A DNA stretch of 64,000 nucleotides from Trichobilharzia regenti (GCA_944472135.2 OX235263.1:85716721-85780720), one strand, 5' to 3'. Positions 25,600-37,312 are shown, numbered from the stretch's first letter. The notes: generated by a model from the letters alone, not told the origin. Made by a program: numbers and translations.

Positions 25600-25760
25600 T
25601 GCATATCAGAACTCATCATCAAATGACTATCTACAACGTTAAAGGAGATTATGTTTCCACTGCAATTCGAACACTCATCACCCAGTGTTTCACCCAGAGA
25701 CGTTGCCACTGAGCTATTCGAGCTCACTATCCAGCTTCTCATGTACGACTGCAGATAGTG
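25600..25760 (-). mobile_element. tRNA-derived SINE family 4, copy 1
   Basis: The minus strand shows A-box-like TAGCTCAGTGG and B-box-like GTGTTCGAATTGC with tRNA-like spacing. A related head occurs at 60760-60860. Confidence 0.45.
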
Positions 25761-25769
25761 TATTGATAG

Positions 25770-26085
25770 ATCATTGGGAAACAAGCAGTGTCATTTGTCT
25801 AGCCATCTGTGTAGGTGAGGGGTTTCATGCCAGTTGCTTGCAGCTACCTCACAACAAAACAAAGCTCACTGCACTTGACTGATAGAATTTAGGCGGCGCT
25901 TATGCCATGGTTGAAACATAGTTCTCTCTCTCTCGTGACCAGTGAGTATGTACCCAGCCGTATTACGTGTTTTCTTTTGAATTTTCTTGAAAATTAATAT
26001 ATTCGCCCCTCGGAGAGCATAAATGACATACACAGGCTTGCTCAAAAACATTCTGAAGGAAATAAAGATAAATTAGGGACATTCT
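25770..26085. other. Unassigned region
   Basis: Nothing recognised apart from a short CTCT run near 25926. Confidence 0.35.
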
Positions 26086-26089
26086 GGGG

Positions 26090-26335
26090 AGACATTTGAG
26101 TGACATTCCACCCTAGGCAAGCCCTGAAGTGGAATCCAAGTTGGAAACGACGAGTTCGGTGTATGTCTAAGGGTGACAGAGAGGAGGAGACTGTGTGATG
26201 TGAGGAGACGAGACCTCATAGACAGTTGTGGAGCTGTCTTAAGTGAAATTAAAAAACAGGATGAAGTGGATATGTGTTCTTGAAGCCATAAATCTCGCTC
26301 GGAATAATAAATAATAACAAGCTTTCAATATTCAC
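26090..26335 (+). mobile_element. RTE-like retrotransposon 3' end, diverged subfamily
   Basis: The plus strand shows LKWNPSWKRRVR, corresponding to the EWNPxGKRxVG motif of the other RTE copies, and ends with AAT repeats near 26305-26318. Confidence 0.5.
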
Positions 26336-26339
26336 TGTC

Positions 26340-26810
26340 TTTGTACACTTCCCCTCAATTTTCTCCTCTACTTACCTCACCTCACCTCAGATGGATGATA
26401 TTTATATAGCGGTATATACACACATCTGAAGTAAGCGCTGAAGGTCTCGTTTGGAAAGACAATAAAGGCTTCGGAATTAAGCCATTCATCTGAGAGAATT
26501 GAACCACAACATTACAGTTGTTTCTACACAACTTCTTCCTATTCATTAGTTCCTATTCATAGGATGGTAGGGAATCGATCTCAGGTTCATAAGGCTATCA
26601 TTTGCTGCTTTCATCAGCTTCTGATACACTGTAACTCAAATAACAATTAAGTCATAAAGAGTTTGTACACTGTCGCTTCAAACTGATAAGTTTTGTAGTG
26701 AATTTATCGGAATTCTTGTACGAAGCAGAGACAACTATGAATTGAGATAGGTGTTCCTCAATGACATCATTTTGCTGTTGAGAAATATTTCATACATTTA
26801 TTCCCTTATA
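26340..26810. other. Unassigned region
   Basis: No supported gene. It includes a short CCTCACCTCACCTCAG repeat near 26376. Confidence 0.35.
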
Positions 26811-26811
26811 T

Positions 26812-27045
26812 TAGCGCGTTGGTGGTATAGCAGTTAGAACGCTCGCCGACCATGCACATGGTCTACGGTTCGATTCCGGCCGACACACTCCTTTACCTTG
26901 TTTAACGAGAAATAATGCTAGTAAAGAGGAAAGGTTGGCCGTGAGGCTAGCAACCCCATCCGGTAAAATAAACAATGCTACAGAAACTTCAAGCCACTAG
27001 CTTGAAGCCCTATGCTCCACTGGGAACGGAAAAAATTCCCCTGTA
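26812..27045 (+). mobile_element. tRNA-derived SINE family 3, near complete
   Basis: The tRNA-like head has an A box (GGTATAGCAGTTAG) and a B box (GGTTCGATTCC at about 26868). It is followed by the family body with GTGAGGCTAGCAACCCC and the CTTGAAGCC tail. It is not a functional tRNA gene, because the anticodon arm and 3' half do not fold to a canonical tRNA by eye. Confidence 0.65.
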
Positions 27046-27049
27046 TGAA

Positions 27050-27475
27050 TTTGAATAAAGAAAGAACAACAATGATTTTTGCTGCCATCCTTCTTCTATT
27101 TCATTGGCTTGTCATCAGCTGCTGCTTACAGACTGAACAAATTATTACTAAGTTTATGTATAGAAAAGTTTTAGCATACTTGTATATTTTACACGATATC
27201 AGTTGACAGGAGGTTCCAAACTTTTTGAACAGTGCCCAGGAAATTACGTTTATACAGTTTTGCACAGGGAGTTTAAGTTTAAACAAAGTAAATGTATGCA
27301 TGTATACAATGGTAAAGGAGTTAAGTAATAAGAACAAGGGGTGCGTAAGATGATGAGTGACTAATAAATTAGGTAACAATGTGCTGAGTTCAACTCATAT
27401 CACAGAAAGAAGAGACAAGCAACATTACACTATATCAAAGCGGGATGGGGTAAGGTTAAAGCCAAAGATTGCGTG
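27050..27475. other. Unassigned region
   Basis: No gene recognised. Confidence 0.35.
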
Positions 27476-27544
27476 ATCAAATGATTGATAACTGATTCTT
27501 TCTGAACGCGTAGATCGGGTTTCAGGCGTTTGATAGAGACTGCT

Positions 27545-27860
27545 TCGGTAGACTTGAGGAGAATTGAGCTTTATTTATCTATTGATAATTTTGAAGGATC
27601 TTGTGATTTCCACCTCACCAATCATATCAAGGAGATTCCAGGTAATGGCATTTGTTCTCTTGAGACGTCGGCTTTTCGGTAGAGGTTGAGAAAACCGTAG
27701 GTGTTTTTGTGTGTGTGTGTCCTTCTTCTTTCTGTTCTCCCAATTTAAGTGCTTCCGAAGATACACGTTAGTCTGTCTACACCGTTGCAGTTTTGATGAG
27801 AAGGGTATCTGTCGACGTTTGACTAAATCGAGGAGTTTTTTGTCGGATAAACAGGAACCA
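27545..27860 (-). mobile_element. CR1-like retrotransposon C-terminal fragment (tentative)
   Basis: The minus strand encodes RRLKRTNAITWNLLDMIGEV then SFKIINR. This fits the WNxLPxxVVxAxSxxxFKxxL ending of CR1/jockey ORFs. No RT core is present. Confidence 0.4.
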
Positions 27861-27869
27861 ACTTAGCTG

Positions 27870-28310
27870 CAGGGCAGTATATAATTAATTGAGGTTGAAA
27901 GTCGGCTTAATACAGTAGACGTCTTGTAATGTATGCGTCTTTTAAACTGAGGGGCTTGGACTGGGTGCTTAAGACTAAAGAGTAGTTAATTTGACTGATA
28001 TTATACTATTTATGTATTTAACTTATTTTGAATTTCTCGTGAATTAGCCTTTGTTGTATCAAGATGCTCGACACTTAGTACATACTCTTTGGAAATGTCT
28101 AGTACTGAACATGATGTCGTTTGGTTGATAGTGATAGGTAGTGGAAAACAGGGAGACTCATTCTTGGTAATTTAACTTGATATCGATTCATGATGAAGTC
28201 AGTGATGATTTTAGATGAATTGTAAATCTAGGTTACGTTAGGGTTTGAACAAGCGGCTTTCGATTAACTAATCCAGAGCTCCATTTGCTTCTCTCCTTGA
28301 AATTTAGTCT
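27870..28310. other. Unassigned region
   Basis: No gene or repeat recognised. Confidence 0.35.
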
Positions 28311-28315
28311 AATTA

Positions 28316-28539
28316 TGATTTTCAGGTGTTGGTTTGCAGGTATTTGTTTAATTACAGATTTGATTACCAAACGGCATCAGTTAAAGAACCACTGGGAAGC
28401 CATCGAGTCCTGGGAAGTTGTTTCATCTTAGTTAGAGACTCTTCGTCAGTACGCATACACAAAGGTTCAAACCTAGGCGAGCTCGTGGACCATTCGGCCA
28501 CTGGGACACAATCCAGTGAATTCCAACTTCTGTCGATTC

Positions 28540-28592
<53 letters not shown>

Positions 28593-28745
28593 ACCTCTTT
28601 CCTAAATTGGTGGACCCCATTGGTCACAACTTTTACAGTTCAACTCGCGATCGAACTTTTAACCAATCAAATTCCCGCAAAATCAACACTTGAAAATTAA
28701 TCTGACACTCACTAGCAACTGGCTCTGTTCAGGAAGTCACCTGTA
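28316..28745 (-). mobile_element. Sm-alpha-like SINE containing (AT)n
   Basis: Contains the A-box and decayed B-box head, and a hammerhead segment with CTGACGA instead of CTGATGA. The 5' part is interrupted by the (AT)n block at 28543-28590. Confidence 0.65.
28543..28590. repeat. (AT)24 microsatellite
   Basis: Perfect AT dinucleotide run inside a SINE. It generates spurious Ile/Tyr-repeat ORFs on both strands. Confidence 0.95.
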
Positions 28746-28879
28746 GTTCTTCTGAGTTGTGAGTTGGGTCCAACAATCCAGGCAGGAGAACGGTTACTCG
28801 CTAAGGAAACTTGCTGGAAGTTGCGCCACCTACATTATTAATTGGTAGAATTGTGAGATCATGAACCAGTGGGCTGCGT

Positions 28880-29045
28880 TTTCGTGGCTGAATGGTCAAC
28901 GGGCTCGCTTTGTAGCCAGAAGATCCTCAGCGTGAACCCCAATGGGTGTATAATACTGAAGAGTTTCAAACTGGAATGAGACAGATGTCCAGTACTCCCT
29001 CGTTATCCACTAGTTCTCTAAATGGTGTCAGCCCATGATCAATCC
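28880..29045 (+). mobile_element. Sm-alpha-like SINE, decayed
   Basis: Head TGGCTGAATGGTCAACG, degenerate B box, and a hammerhead segment that lost bases between CTGA and helix II. The tail contains the GTCAGCCCATGATC block. Confidence 0.6.
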
Positions 29046-29189
29046 TGCAAGAAATAGGAACTACAGAGCGGAAATCTAACTGGCTCGGCATTCGGTGTGA
29101 TGATGCCCCAACAGTAATGTATCATTTATTCATATGACAGCCTCGCGCACAACCTGTGGTGATTGCGGTCAAATGATAACCTCATTAGC

Positions 29190-29280
29190 GAGCAGCTGAG
29201 TCTCGTTTTTCGTTTAGTAGAGAGTCAGACTGTTGGTTTAGAGGCCTGTGGTTCAAATCCCACCAAGACTTAAATTTACC
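29190..29280 (+). mobile_element. tRNA-like sequence with B box, probable SINE head
   Basis: GGTTCAAATCCCACC (near 29250) is a good B box. The upstream half does not fold as a tRNA by eye, so a SINE head or tRNA relic is more likely than a functional tRNA gene. Confidence 0.35.
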
Positions 29281-29404
29281 TCTACCCTACATTTAATCAT
29301 CTCCAAACCACATCAGTAACAGTCTGCCCAACCCCACAGACTATCTTAGATAACCACAAAGTCAAATAACTGATTTTATCAGTTAGTGATTTATTAACAT
29401 TAAG

Positions 29405-29690
29405 TGAAGATGAAAAGTAACGGTATAGTGTGTGCTGCAGACAAGATTTATAAGTAGTAAATAAAGAGACAGTTATCAGCACAAAAGGTATCAAATAATG
29501 AAGAGACAGGTTTAACGTTAAACCGAGCAAAAGAACAATCTCTGTATTGAAAAAAAAACACGAGACACGAAAAGAAGACAAAGAAACACAATACGAAGTG
29601 CAGAAGCAGTACAACACGGAAGATCAGTGCAAATGATGATTTCCGGATTAGGTATACATGATTTACTCATATTTGAATATCAAATCGCAA
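29405..29690 (+). repeat. Unclassified interspersed repeat U2, copy 2
   Basis: Matches 10330-10600 in the same orientation. No coding signal. Confidence 0.5.
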
Positions 29691-29699
29691 ATAAATATT

Positions 29700-30200
29700 G
29701 GGTTACTAAGTCTCCTAAAAGTAATAAAGCAGTTAGAAGAGCTAAAATAACATGCCATTTATGGGTCTTTAGGGATTTCATTGATTTCACCTGAGACAGG
29801 AGAGTGGGAAAAGATGCTTCTTGATGACATAATAGGAAGGTCTTGACACTACGTAACAAGTAGACTCTGGTTTCAACATATGAGCAGAACTTAAGCACGA
29901 TCATAGAATATGATTACATATTAGGTAAGTTTATCTGACATAACACAATCATGCAGTCTTAGGAACTGGATGAGATTTCGGGGACAGTATATATATATTG
30001 CTTATAGAGTTATCGGCGTATCTTCACGAGTTTTAATTTGCTGTACATAGCGTTACTCTCTGATATTTTTTCTGTGTGATCTTCCATATATCCTGTAGAG
30101 GAGTTGAGCTGATTCGATTTCGTGTGTTTGGTATTGAATTGATGAACATAACTGAGTAGTTAATCTCTCTCTGTATTTCTCTGCCCATCTAATCACCTTG
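29700..30200. other. Unassigned region
   Basis: No supported gene. Confidence 0.35.
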
Positions 30201-30203
30201 TGC

Positions 30204-30440
30204 GTCATTGCCACAGTGGTAGAATGTTTGTCGACCAACCATGTGGTCCGAGGTTCGATCCCCGGCCGACACCGCACTCATTTACCTCTCTAAACCAGTA
30301 ATAAGACTGATAATAATGGAGAAGGTTGGGCGTGAATCTAGCAACCTCATCCCGTAAAAATAAAAACACCATCGCTACCGAAACTTCAAGCCTCTAGCTT
30401 GAAGCCCTCGCTATGCTCTACTGGGAATGTGAAGGAATAA
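30204..30440 (+). mobile_element. tRNA-derived SINE family 3
   Basis: The head has A box (CAGTGGTAGAATG) and B box (GGTTCGATCCC at about 30251). The body has GTGAATCTAGCAACCTC and the tail CTAGCTTGAAGCCC. Confidence 0.65.
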
Positions 30441-30659
30441 AAAAAATAACTTCACTTTATCCTATTGTGTGACTGCACTCAAGTGAATATATTGTAATGG
30501 CTTATTTGTTTTCTTCAAGTTACTTAACCTAGCCAGTTCAATCATACTAGATCCAGATAAATTACTATCTTTTCATAATCCAAGTGATCCCAGCCTACCA
30601 GTTTCACTCATGTGGTTGACCTCAGAGTCATTATATGTTATTTGGTAAATTATATTATA

Positions 30660-31075
30660 TGGAGGATTTCACAATGAGCTGGCATCAGTTAGAGAACCAT
30701 TGGAAAACCTGGGAGTACTGGACAGCTGTTTCGTCCTAGTTTTTTGGGACTCTTCAGCAGTACGCATCCACCGCCAGGATTCGAACCCAGGACCTCCCGG
30801 TTACAAGGAGAGCTGGCTCGTATACCATTGAGCCACTGGGACACGATCCAATGGTTCTTGAATTCTAACTTCTGCCAGTTCACGACATAGCGCGACCACT
30901 TCGCAATGTCTTCCTCGATGAGTTACTGCCTCATCTTCAACCTGCTGTACCCTACTGGTCACGGCTTCCCACTAGAACCCCAGGTTAACTGCCTGAATAG
31001 GGCCAACTCATGGTGAAATTCTCCATACAATCAAACAAAATCCCTACAAAACCAATACTTGTAAATTATATTAAT
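30660..31075 (-). mobile_element. Sm-alpha-like SINE, near full length
   Basis: The minus strand carries the A box, a B box (GGTTCGAATCC complement at 30777-30787), a hammerhead segment and a full tail. The hammerhead keeps GAAA and helix II but has CTGCTGA and two extra loop bases. Confidence 0.75.
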
Positions 31076-31374
31076 TTTATTTAACAGTCAATCTTCTTTC
31101 TTCACCAAGTAAGTACCAAATGCATACAATAAAAATGATACAAAATCTGTCATGAATATCTAGAAAATTAAATTAATAAAAAAACAGGGAGTGAAGTGAT
31201 ATGCAGAGGAAATTAGTTTTCATCAGCTACTAATTACAATCAAACAGTAGTATACACCTCATCATGAGATTATCTTTTTTTCATTTCATTCTTGGTGTGT
31301 GTGTGTGTATGCATTTGTGCGCAATTATCTTGCATCATACCAAGTCGACTGCTAACTAATTGATGGTCAACAAG

Positions 31375-32035
31375 GCCGCCTCATCCTCTGAAGGTCCTCG
31401 TTTCTATTCCTAACAGTAGAGCCATGGGTGCATACTGATGAAGAGTCCCAAACTAGGACGAATCAACCATCCAGTACTTTCTAGTGGTTTCTAATGTTTC
31501 CCTAACTGATGTCAATCCATGGTCAAACTTGGAAACAATAAGAGCTGTATGGACTAACACTTGAAGATTAATGTGAAAATTAACTCACTTTAGTCAACAG
31601 GTGAGGTATGAGGACAGATGATCGTCGATGACACTTTATGTGGGTGACAGCTATATAATTTATGAGCTGATGGATTCCATCCAGGTGGCTGAATGATCTT
31701 CGAGCTCCACTTTCAATGAAAAAAAGCCCTGTGTTTGAACCTTTTTGTGTACGTAGTGATGAAGAGTTCCAAACTAACACGTAACAGCTATCCACTACCT
31801 CATGGTGGTTTTCAATACTTCTTTTAAACTCGAAACCAGCCAGATCTATACAAAGTAACACTTGAAAATTAACGTGAAAATTAACTCACTAGTGACTAAC
31901 TACAGGGTGAATTGAGAAGTCGTGACCAGTAGAATTGACCAGGTGGAGTGTGAGGACAGATACTCGTCAGTGGCATCGGCTGGCAGGGGCGAAGTATATT
32001 GCAGAAGTTACAATTTATGGGATAATGGATTCAAA
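31375..32035 (+). mobile_element. Tandem array of Sm-alpha-like SINE units (about 2.5 units)
   Basis: Hammerhead-like segments lie at about 31432-31475 and 31746-31790, a period of roughly 310 bp, followed by a third partial unit from 31860. The first keeps CTGATGA but has GAAT for GAAA. The second has GTGATGA and a broken GAAA. The organisation is satellite-like. Confidence 0.65.
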
Positions 32036-32234
32036 TATAGAAAAAATCCCCATTTAGATATGTAGAAAACAGAAAGATTGAGCAAAGAAATATTGTTTTT
32101 TTCAATTAAATCCTCATCTCACTCTGGCTCTACTCTAATATATGATGTATAGCATTTTCATTACAGCACACAACAGTTTACCAATCAAGTGGCACTGATA
32201 TGTTTGTTAACAATAATTAAACAGTGTCAAAATG

Positions 32235-32960
32235 TCAATGGGGTGATAATTAACGAAGAAAATCAATACACATTTAATAGGTAGAAATGGTTAGAATAAA
32301 TTAATTTTACAAGGATAACGTAATTAAAGATGAAGTGGTCAGAAAAAGTAAAATAATTTGGACAGTTATAATTTTTAAAATTTTAAAGGTTTAGGGGGAG
32401 CGAGGTACGAAGTAGTCCGGTTTATACATTCATGTAACGATGGCCAAGGTAAGGAAAGTGGCTGTATAAATTTCTTCTCAACACATAGGTTTGGCTTCTT
32501 CAGATGGAGTCCTATTACTTCAGCTGTCTGCAGAAGACGAACTCGTAGAGCAAAATTAAGATTAGACGGAATGCGATAAATAATTTTAAATGCAGTATTA
32601 ACGTCAACCTTATGCTCACTATCTACAAGGTGGGCTAAAATAGAGCTGCGAATAGATCTTGTTTGTCCCTTGCTTAACCATGTTAGATGATGTTCGGAAA
32701 TACGATGATGAACCTACCTAATTGTACGCCCAATGCTGCTGGCTCCGCAGCTGCAGTCAAACTGGTAGATACACATAGAAGAGGAGGCAAATTTAGGCAG
32801 TTTATCCTTATTTCTCGAACGCAGAATACGGGTGGTTGTGAAGAGACAACGTACCCCTGCTGCATAATAAGCTCTTTTAACTGCATTCTTCAGGCGCTGT
32901 GTTATTATTTCGCTGATGTTGTCACTGAGGAACTGCAGTAGCTGAATGGTCAACGAGTTG
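32235..32960 (-). mobile_element. PLE fragment: RT tail, GIY-YIG nuclease and C-terminus
   Basis: The minus strand reads ISEIITQRLKNAVKRAYYAA, then SSMCIYQFDCSCGASSIGRT (CxC motif followed by the IGRT of the GIY-YIG fold), WLSKGQTRS, AFKIIYRIPSNL and LKKPNLCV. These follow in PLE order with few frameshifts. It is the closest relative of the PLE remnants in the palindrome core (shared LHLKKPNLCV ending and 3' flank). The RT catalytic part is absent. Confidence 0.75.
32714..32953 (-). pseudogene. PLE GIY-YIG nuclease N-terminal part
   Basis: An open frame of 79 codons containing FASSSMCIYQFDCSCGASSI. The Cys cluster before GIY-YIG is typical of PLE nucleases. It lacks the C-terminal half because of a stop or frameshift after IGRT. 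Confidence 0.65.
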
Positions 32961-33110
32961 ACCTATACCTAAAGTATACCTAAGGTTTTGGGTTTTAGAC
33001 CGTGTGGATGGATTCATAGTCGCGTTCTTCTGGGAAGTCCCTAGTGGTTGTCAGTGATTCTCCATTTAGATATCAGTCCATGGTGAAAATTGGAATTAAT
33101 TAAATCTACT
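32940..33110 (+). mobile_element. Decayed Sm-alpha-like SINE
   Basis: Begins GTAGCTGAATGGTCAACGAG and ends with the ATATCAGTCCATGGTGAAA tail. The hammerhead is not recognisable. Confidence 0.5.
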
Positions 33111-33114
33111 TTAA

Positions 33115-33380
33115 ATTAGCCTTGAAAACTGACAAATTGTTAATGTGTTTTGTTTGTTCATTACTAAGAATACATGAAAGTCATGCGCCATAAGTGACAT
33201 ATGTTTATGAATTCTCATGATTAATCACTTCCTCCGTTCATTTATTTATTTATTTATTAAAGAATGGCTGACTCATCAACTGGGTCAAATTTTTAGATTA
33301 CTTTCTTTGTTTCATCATTGAAGTATATTTTTCAAATCATCTGACTATGTGATAGACTGAAATATGATTCACTTCCATAA
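33115..33380. other. Unassigned spacer
   Basis: Contains a short (TTTA)n at 33238-33260 and nothing else recognised. Confidence 0.4.
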
Positions 33381-33384
33381 GTAT

Positions 33385-34190
33385 GATATGGGGCTTTAAC
33401 ATCAAATCTTCAATTCATCTTGTTCTCTGCAATCCATATTAGCTGTCACTATGGTTACTCATAAGCTTATCCATCTCATTTTCATACCATCTCTTCCGTG
33501 GCACCCTCAGAAGCCCACCTTGTCGTTTTCCATACAGGTCCCACTTGAGGACCTGTTGAGTGATGTCACTGAACGGTCTTATTAGTGTATGTCGATTCTC
33601 CTCAGCCTACTTGTTGGATGATGAGTTCTTTGTTAGTTTATTGTCAATGTTCCTTATTACTTATCTTTCCTGTTTGACTCGCTGATCTCCAGTACGGACT
33701 ACTGTCAGCCACTGATGGAATTCTGCAGTTGCTTATTGGAAATGCTTTTCGCCAAGTCTCTTAACTATATGGAAGACGTTACTTGATATTACTGCCGAAA
33801 ATTTGGATTTTGTTTGTCATTTAAGGAGCAATAGATTTCCACACGGGTTCCAGATTAGCCAACTTCTGCCTTGTTTTTCCTGTCATGCCTGTGACATCTT
33901 CAACAATGCCGCCGTCTGCCTTTGAAGTGATACTGCCTAGATAAATGACTTCCGTTAGATTTCTTCTGTTGATGATGTCTGACGTTTGTTGTTATTGACA
34001 AACGGGTATCTGAATCAACTCTGTCTCTTATATGTTCTCCTGAAATCAGGTTTCACTACTTCTTCTACCAACTATTCAGTGCTTATCTGTGCGTCTTCGA
34101 GTTTGTGTCACATTAGACAGGATTCACCAGCGAAAGTCGAAATATTCTAGTAGCTGACTGGCTTCTTGGAAGTTTTCACCAGCCTGCATC
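33385..34190 (-). mobile_element. Old RTE-type retrotransposon fragment
   Basis: Follows the same order of blocks as the other minus-strand RTE 3' halves. It is heavily diverged with no open frame left. Confidence 0.55.
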
Positions 34191-34239
34191 AACTCATCTC
34201 TCTTGTTCCACTGAAGGAATAAGTTTATTTCCTGAATAT

Positions 34240-34345
34240 TTTTACGATATGAAGTTTCTGTTGTGATCAGATTGACTTTCCGGGTAGGGTAGCTAGCCTG
34301 ACGGTCAGTCTTCCTTTTTTTCTCGGCTTAGGGCTGGAAATATCA
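34240..34345 (-). mobile_element. SINE family 3 tail fragment
   Basis: Plus-strand GAAGTTTCTGTTGTGATCAG and GGGTAGGGTAGCTAGCC match the complement of the family-3 body. Confidence 0.5.
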
Positions 34346-34379
34346 CCACGAGTACTATTAAAAGCTATGAATATCTCGA

Positions 34380-34600
34380 CAAATATCTTGTCATAGTTTT
34401 TCAGCTCTTCTGTACTATTCATGCATGTTCCCACCAGGGGACGAACTCAGGAACTTCAGGTTACAAAGTGATCTAGTTGACTTTTCAAACGCTGAGATGG
34501 AAATCATTGATCACTGCATAAATTGTAACTTCTGTCAGTTCGCAGCTTACAGTGACATCGTCAACCAGTGTCACCCACGAGTATACACTTTGGTGTTTTG
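34380..34600 (-). mobile_element. Decayed Sm-alpha-like SINE (tentative)
   Basis: Weak match to the tRNA-like head (GGACGAACTCAGGA and AGGTTACAAAG on the plus strand). The hammerhead is gone. Confidence 0.35.
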
Positions 34601-34839
34601 AAAGAGTCCTCCTAGTAATGTCATTTCTTTAGTTTATTCAACTGGAATGCAAAATTCACTTCAAAAGCTGATCGACTTTTAAAGGAGATTCTTCTTCACT
34701 CATAGTCTGAAAACAACTAGTTTGTTTTTGGTGTGGTTATCCCCTCTCCATCTATTTCACGATAATAACAGAAGAGTTTAGATTATGGTGACACAAAAGG
34801 AGAAAAGGCAAGGAGTTAAGTAATTTCCTCTGTTGATAT

Positions 34840-35010
34840 ACTTGTAGTGCACATTGACCCCTTGAACTTTTGTTTAAACTCGCTCACCCATCGTTTTGGC
34901 ACACCTTTATCTTTTGAGTTGTGACTCTTCCGTATGTTCGTTGGTTCGCTCTCTCATTGTGCATTCACTCAGCACATTCTCCGAGCCTACCACCAGTGAC
35001 GTCAGCAGAT
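34840..35010 (-). repeat. Unclassified interspersed repeat U1, copy 2
   Basis: Inverted relative to 3495-3700. Conserved over about 150 bp with scattered changes. Confidence 0.5.
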
Positions 35011-35019
35011 AAGTTGTAA

Positions 35020-35540
35020 AACCTCTTTATTTATCGAATTTCATATTTCGTTTGTGTAAAATATAACTGTCCCAGATACACTTGTCATTTCAAGTCTTTT
35101 TGCCTTGATTCCGTTCGTCAGTATTTGCACTTTAAGCAGAGTATAGCTAAGGTCACAAAGCGGTGAAGAAGTTTTGTAAGAGTGTTTAGAATTGAGGTCT
35201 ACCCTAAGCCGTAATAACTCTTACATACTCTTCCTAATTAAACTTTATTTCTTCCCAAAATTTTGAACTCTGACATGTAACTTCCTCAACTTGACACAAG
35301 TTACTAAATAGTGTAATGTATCTAGTCCTTTCTTTGGTATAGACTGAATTCTATCAGTTAAGTTTATATTGTAACCATTATGCCACTGGGTGGCTCTCCA
35401 CCACAGTGCACTGTGAATTGCTGATATTGGATGATTGTAGGTGATGGGCACGAAGCCTTCGAACTAGGTCCCCTGCTAGTTGGCACTCACCAGTCAGTCA
35501 GGAGTGTCTGTAACCTTGAAGGGATTCATGTCCTTTCTGA
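35020..35540. other. Unassigned region
   Basis: No gene recognised. Confidence 0.35.
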
Positions 35541-35544
35541 AATT

Positions 35545-35670
35545 AGAATCCGCGTCACCCAGTGCTGCTGTTATAGAGGTCACCACTGCTGAACTGGGTG
35601 GCGTGAATTCAAATCTCACAAGGAAGATGAGTTCCTTCAAGATTGCAGATATGCCTTGCTAACTGGTGAT
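35545..35670 (+). mobile_element. tRNA-like SINE family 4 head (tentative)
   Basis: B-box-like ATTCAAATCTC near 35608 and a distal GCAGATATGCC block shared, in complement, with 60760-60800. Confidence 0.35.
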
Positions 35671-35679
35671 TATCAACTA

Positions 35680-36120
35680 GCACGGAACCCAGCTTCAAGG
35701 CTTCCCAACAATTGCTTTCCAACCATCTAATGAAAAACATCGTTTCTTAACAACTACTCATCAAATTATCCTATAAACAGTCAGTCCTTTTAACTCTTAA
35801 CAATAATTTAACAACTTACATCATTCGGAAATTAAGTTGCTGATAGTTGCTGTTAGTTACGCCTTGTCATCTAGAAAATTGGTATATTCAAAATCTTTTA
35901 AGTAATTTACACATTTGCATCGTTCAGGCTGCATCTTATCATTTCTTTATCAGTGTGAACAACCTCCGCAACTGTGAACACTATACAGAGATTCCATGTT
36001 TCCATGCTTATGTTTGCCTTCATCGGAAGAAGTCATATCGGCCGTTTGACAGACTTCTCGAGGGATTTCACTAACCCTCATTAGTTGTCCCTTCAATACC
36101 TGAGGCGGTATTGTTTATTT
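35680..36120. other. Unassigned region
   Basis: No gene recognised. Confidence 0.35.
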
Positions 36121-36124
36121 TTTT

Positions 36125-36245
36125 TTAAATTTTCTGTACATTGAAGTTTCTGTAACGATTGGGTTGATTTGCCAGGGTAGAGTGACTAGTCCCAAGCCAA
36201 ACCTTACATCTTTTTCTGGGATTAGGACAGGCTAGTAAATGAGTT
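36125..36245 (-). mobile_element. SINE family 3 tail fragment
   Basis: The complement of the family-3 body (GTTTCTGTAACGATTGGG and CCAGGGTAGAGTGACTAG on the plus strand). Confidence 0.5.
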
Positions 36246-36469
36246 GAGTGGTTTGAAGGTCAAATCACCTTCAAATAAACTGACTTCATTTTATGTAAAG
36301 ATTTTTGACTATATATTTTGATGATTAATTATAATCCGAATAAATCTGCTGAAGAAGCTGTGGCTTACACGGCAAAACGTTCAGAAAAATCTTGTTTTGA
36401 TTTTCTTAACACGCTGGGATTAATTTAAATAATGTATAATAAGACTTGTAGTTTGCCAGCATTAAAAGT

Positions 36470-37045
36470 TCTTTGAACTGATTTCCCTAATTTCGTCGTA
36501 ATTATTTCACTTGGTGTAATGTGGGCCCTGAATTGGAGTCGTATGTATAAAGGCTTCTTGTTTACGGATAATGAGTAGTCCTTTTACGTTTTGTTTGTCA
36601 TGTGTTTCTTGATAAATTTGTCGGGATAGCTATTTTCAGTAAAAGTATCATACACAATGCTTAATTTATCTTCGATTACTTCTTCTGAGTATATAGATTT
36701 AACTCTGTACTTTTTGTACTTGAGAAGAACGAAACCGGTGAAAATATGTACATTGTCCTGTCCATGTACTTTGTCTATGCAAATTTCTTTTTATGCTACC
36801 ATCTGGTTTTCTTGTAAGAAGGATATCCAGGAAAGCGATTCTGTTTTGAGATTCCTCTTTGCACGTGAATTTCATAGCAGAATGTACTTAGCTGAATTCA
36901 GTTATTATTGTACTCCTTTCTGAATCATTATCACAAAGAATGTAGGTGTCATCCATATACAGGCAATAAAATGAGAACTTTCTGATAAGGTTGCTCAAAA
37001 GTCCATTTTCTAGTTTGCTTAGAAAGATATTATTGACTCGATGTT
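36470..37045 (-). mobile_element. PLE reverse transcriptase fragment with YMDD box
   Basis: The minus strand reads RKFSFYCLYMDDTYILCDND, so the catalytic YMDD is intact. It then gives CKEESQNRIAFLDILLTRK, the FLDxxLxR segment that follows motif C in PLEs, and RNLHRQSTWTGQCTYFH. Frame breaks follow. The N-terminal RT and the nuclease are absent. The box corresponds to the degenerated YRCRND in the palindrome core copies. Confidence 0.7.
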
Positions 37046-37094
37046 ATTTAAACAACATTAATGTTGTTCATAACACTAATTCATTTATTATAAT

Positions 37095-37145
37095 GCATGT
37101 ATAACTGTAGAGCCTGGTGATGAAGTTATCGAAAAGAGTATTCTT
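37095..37145 (+). ncRNA. Hammerhead-like motif of PLE terminal repeat (candidate)
   Basis: GTAGAGCCTGGTGATGAAG then TATCGAAAAGAGTATTC resembles a minimal hammerhead (CTGATGA, very short helix II, GAAA). PLEs are known to carry hammerheads in their terminal repeats. Folding was not computed. Confidence 0.35.
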
Positions 37146-37312
37146 TGTTCAACAACCATTCTTTTAAAATTTAATTGTCTTCTATACTACTTAAAGTAGT
37201 ATACTACAAGACAGCATAAAAACATATAAGGGACAAAATGATTAGGGAAAGAGAGATTTCATTTTCAACTCGGTAGTCGTCAATGCCTTCACTGTTACAT
37301 ATACATTTGTCT

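Noticed and set aside
26812..26895. Genuine tRNA gene
   Set aside because: A and B boxes are present but the arms do not form a full cloverleaf by eye, and the sequence continues into a repeated SINE body found elsewhere in the window. The same applies to 30204-30290, 43688-43770 and 56984-57060.
28326..28700. ORFs with Ile-Tyr repeats on both strands
   Set aside because: Produced by the (AT)n microsatellite within a SINE.
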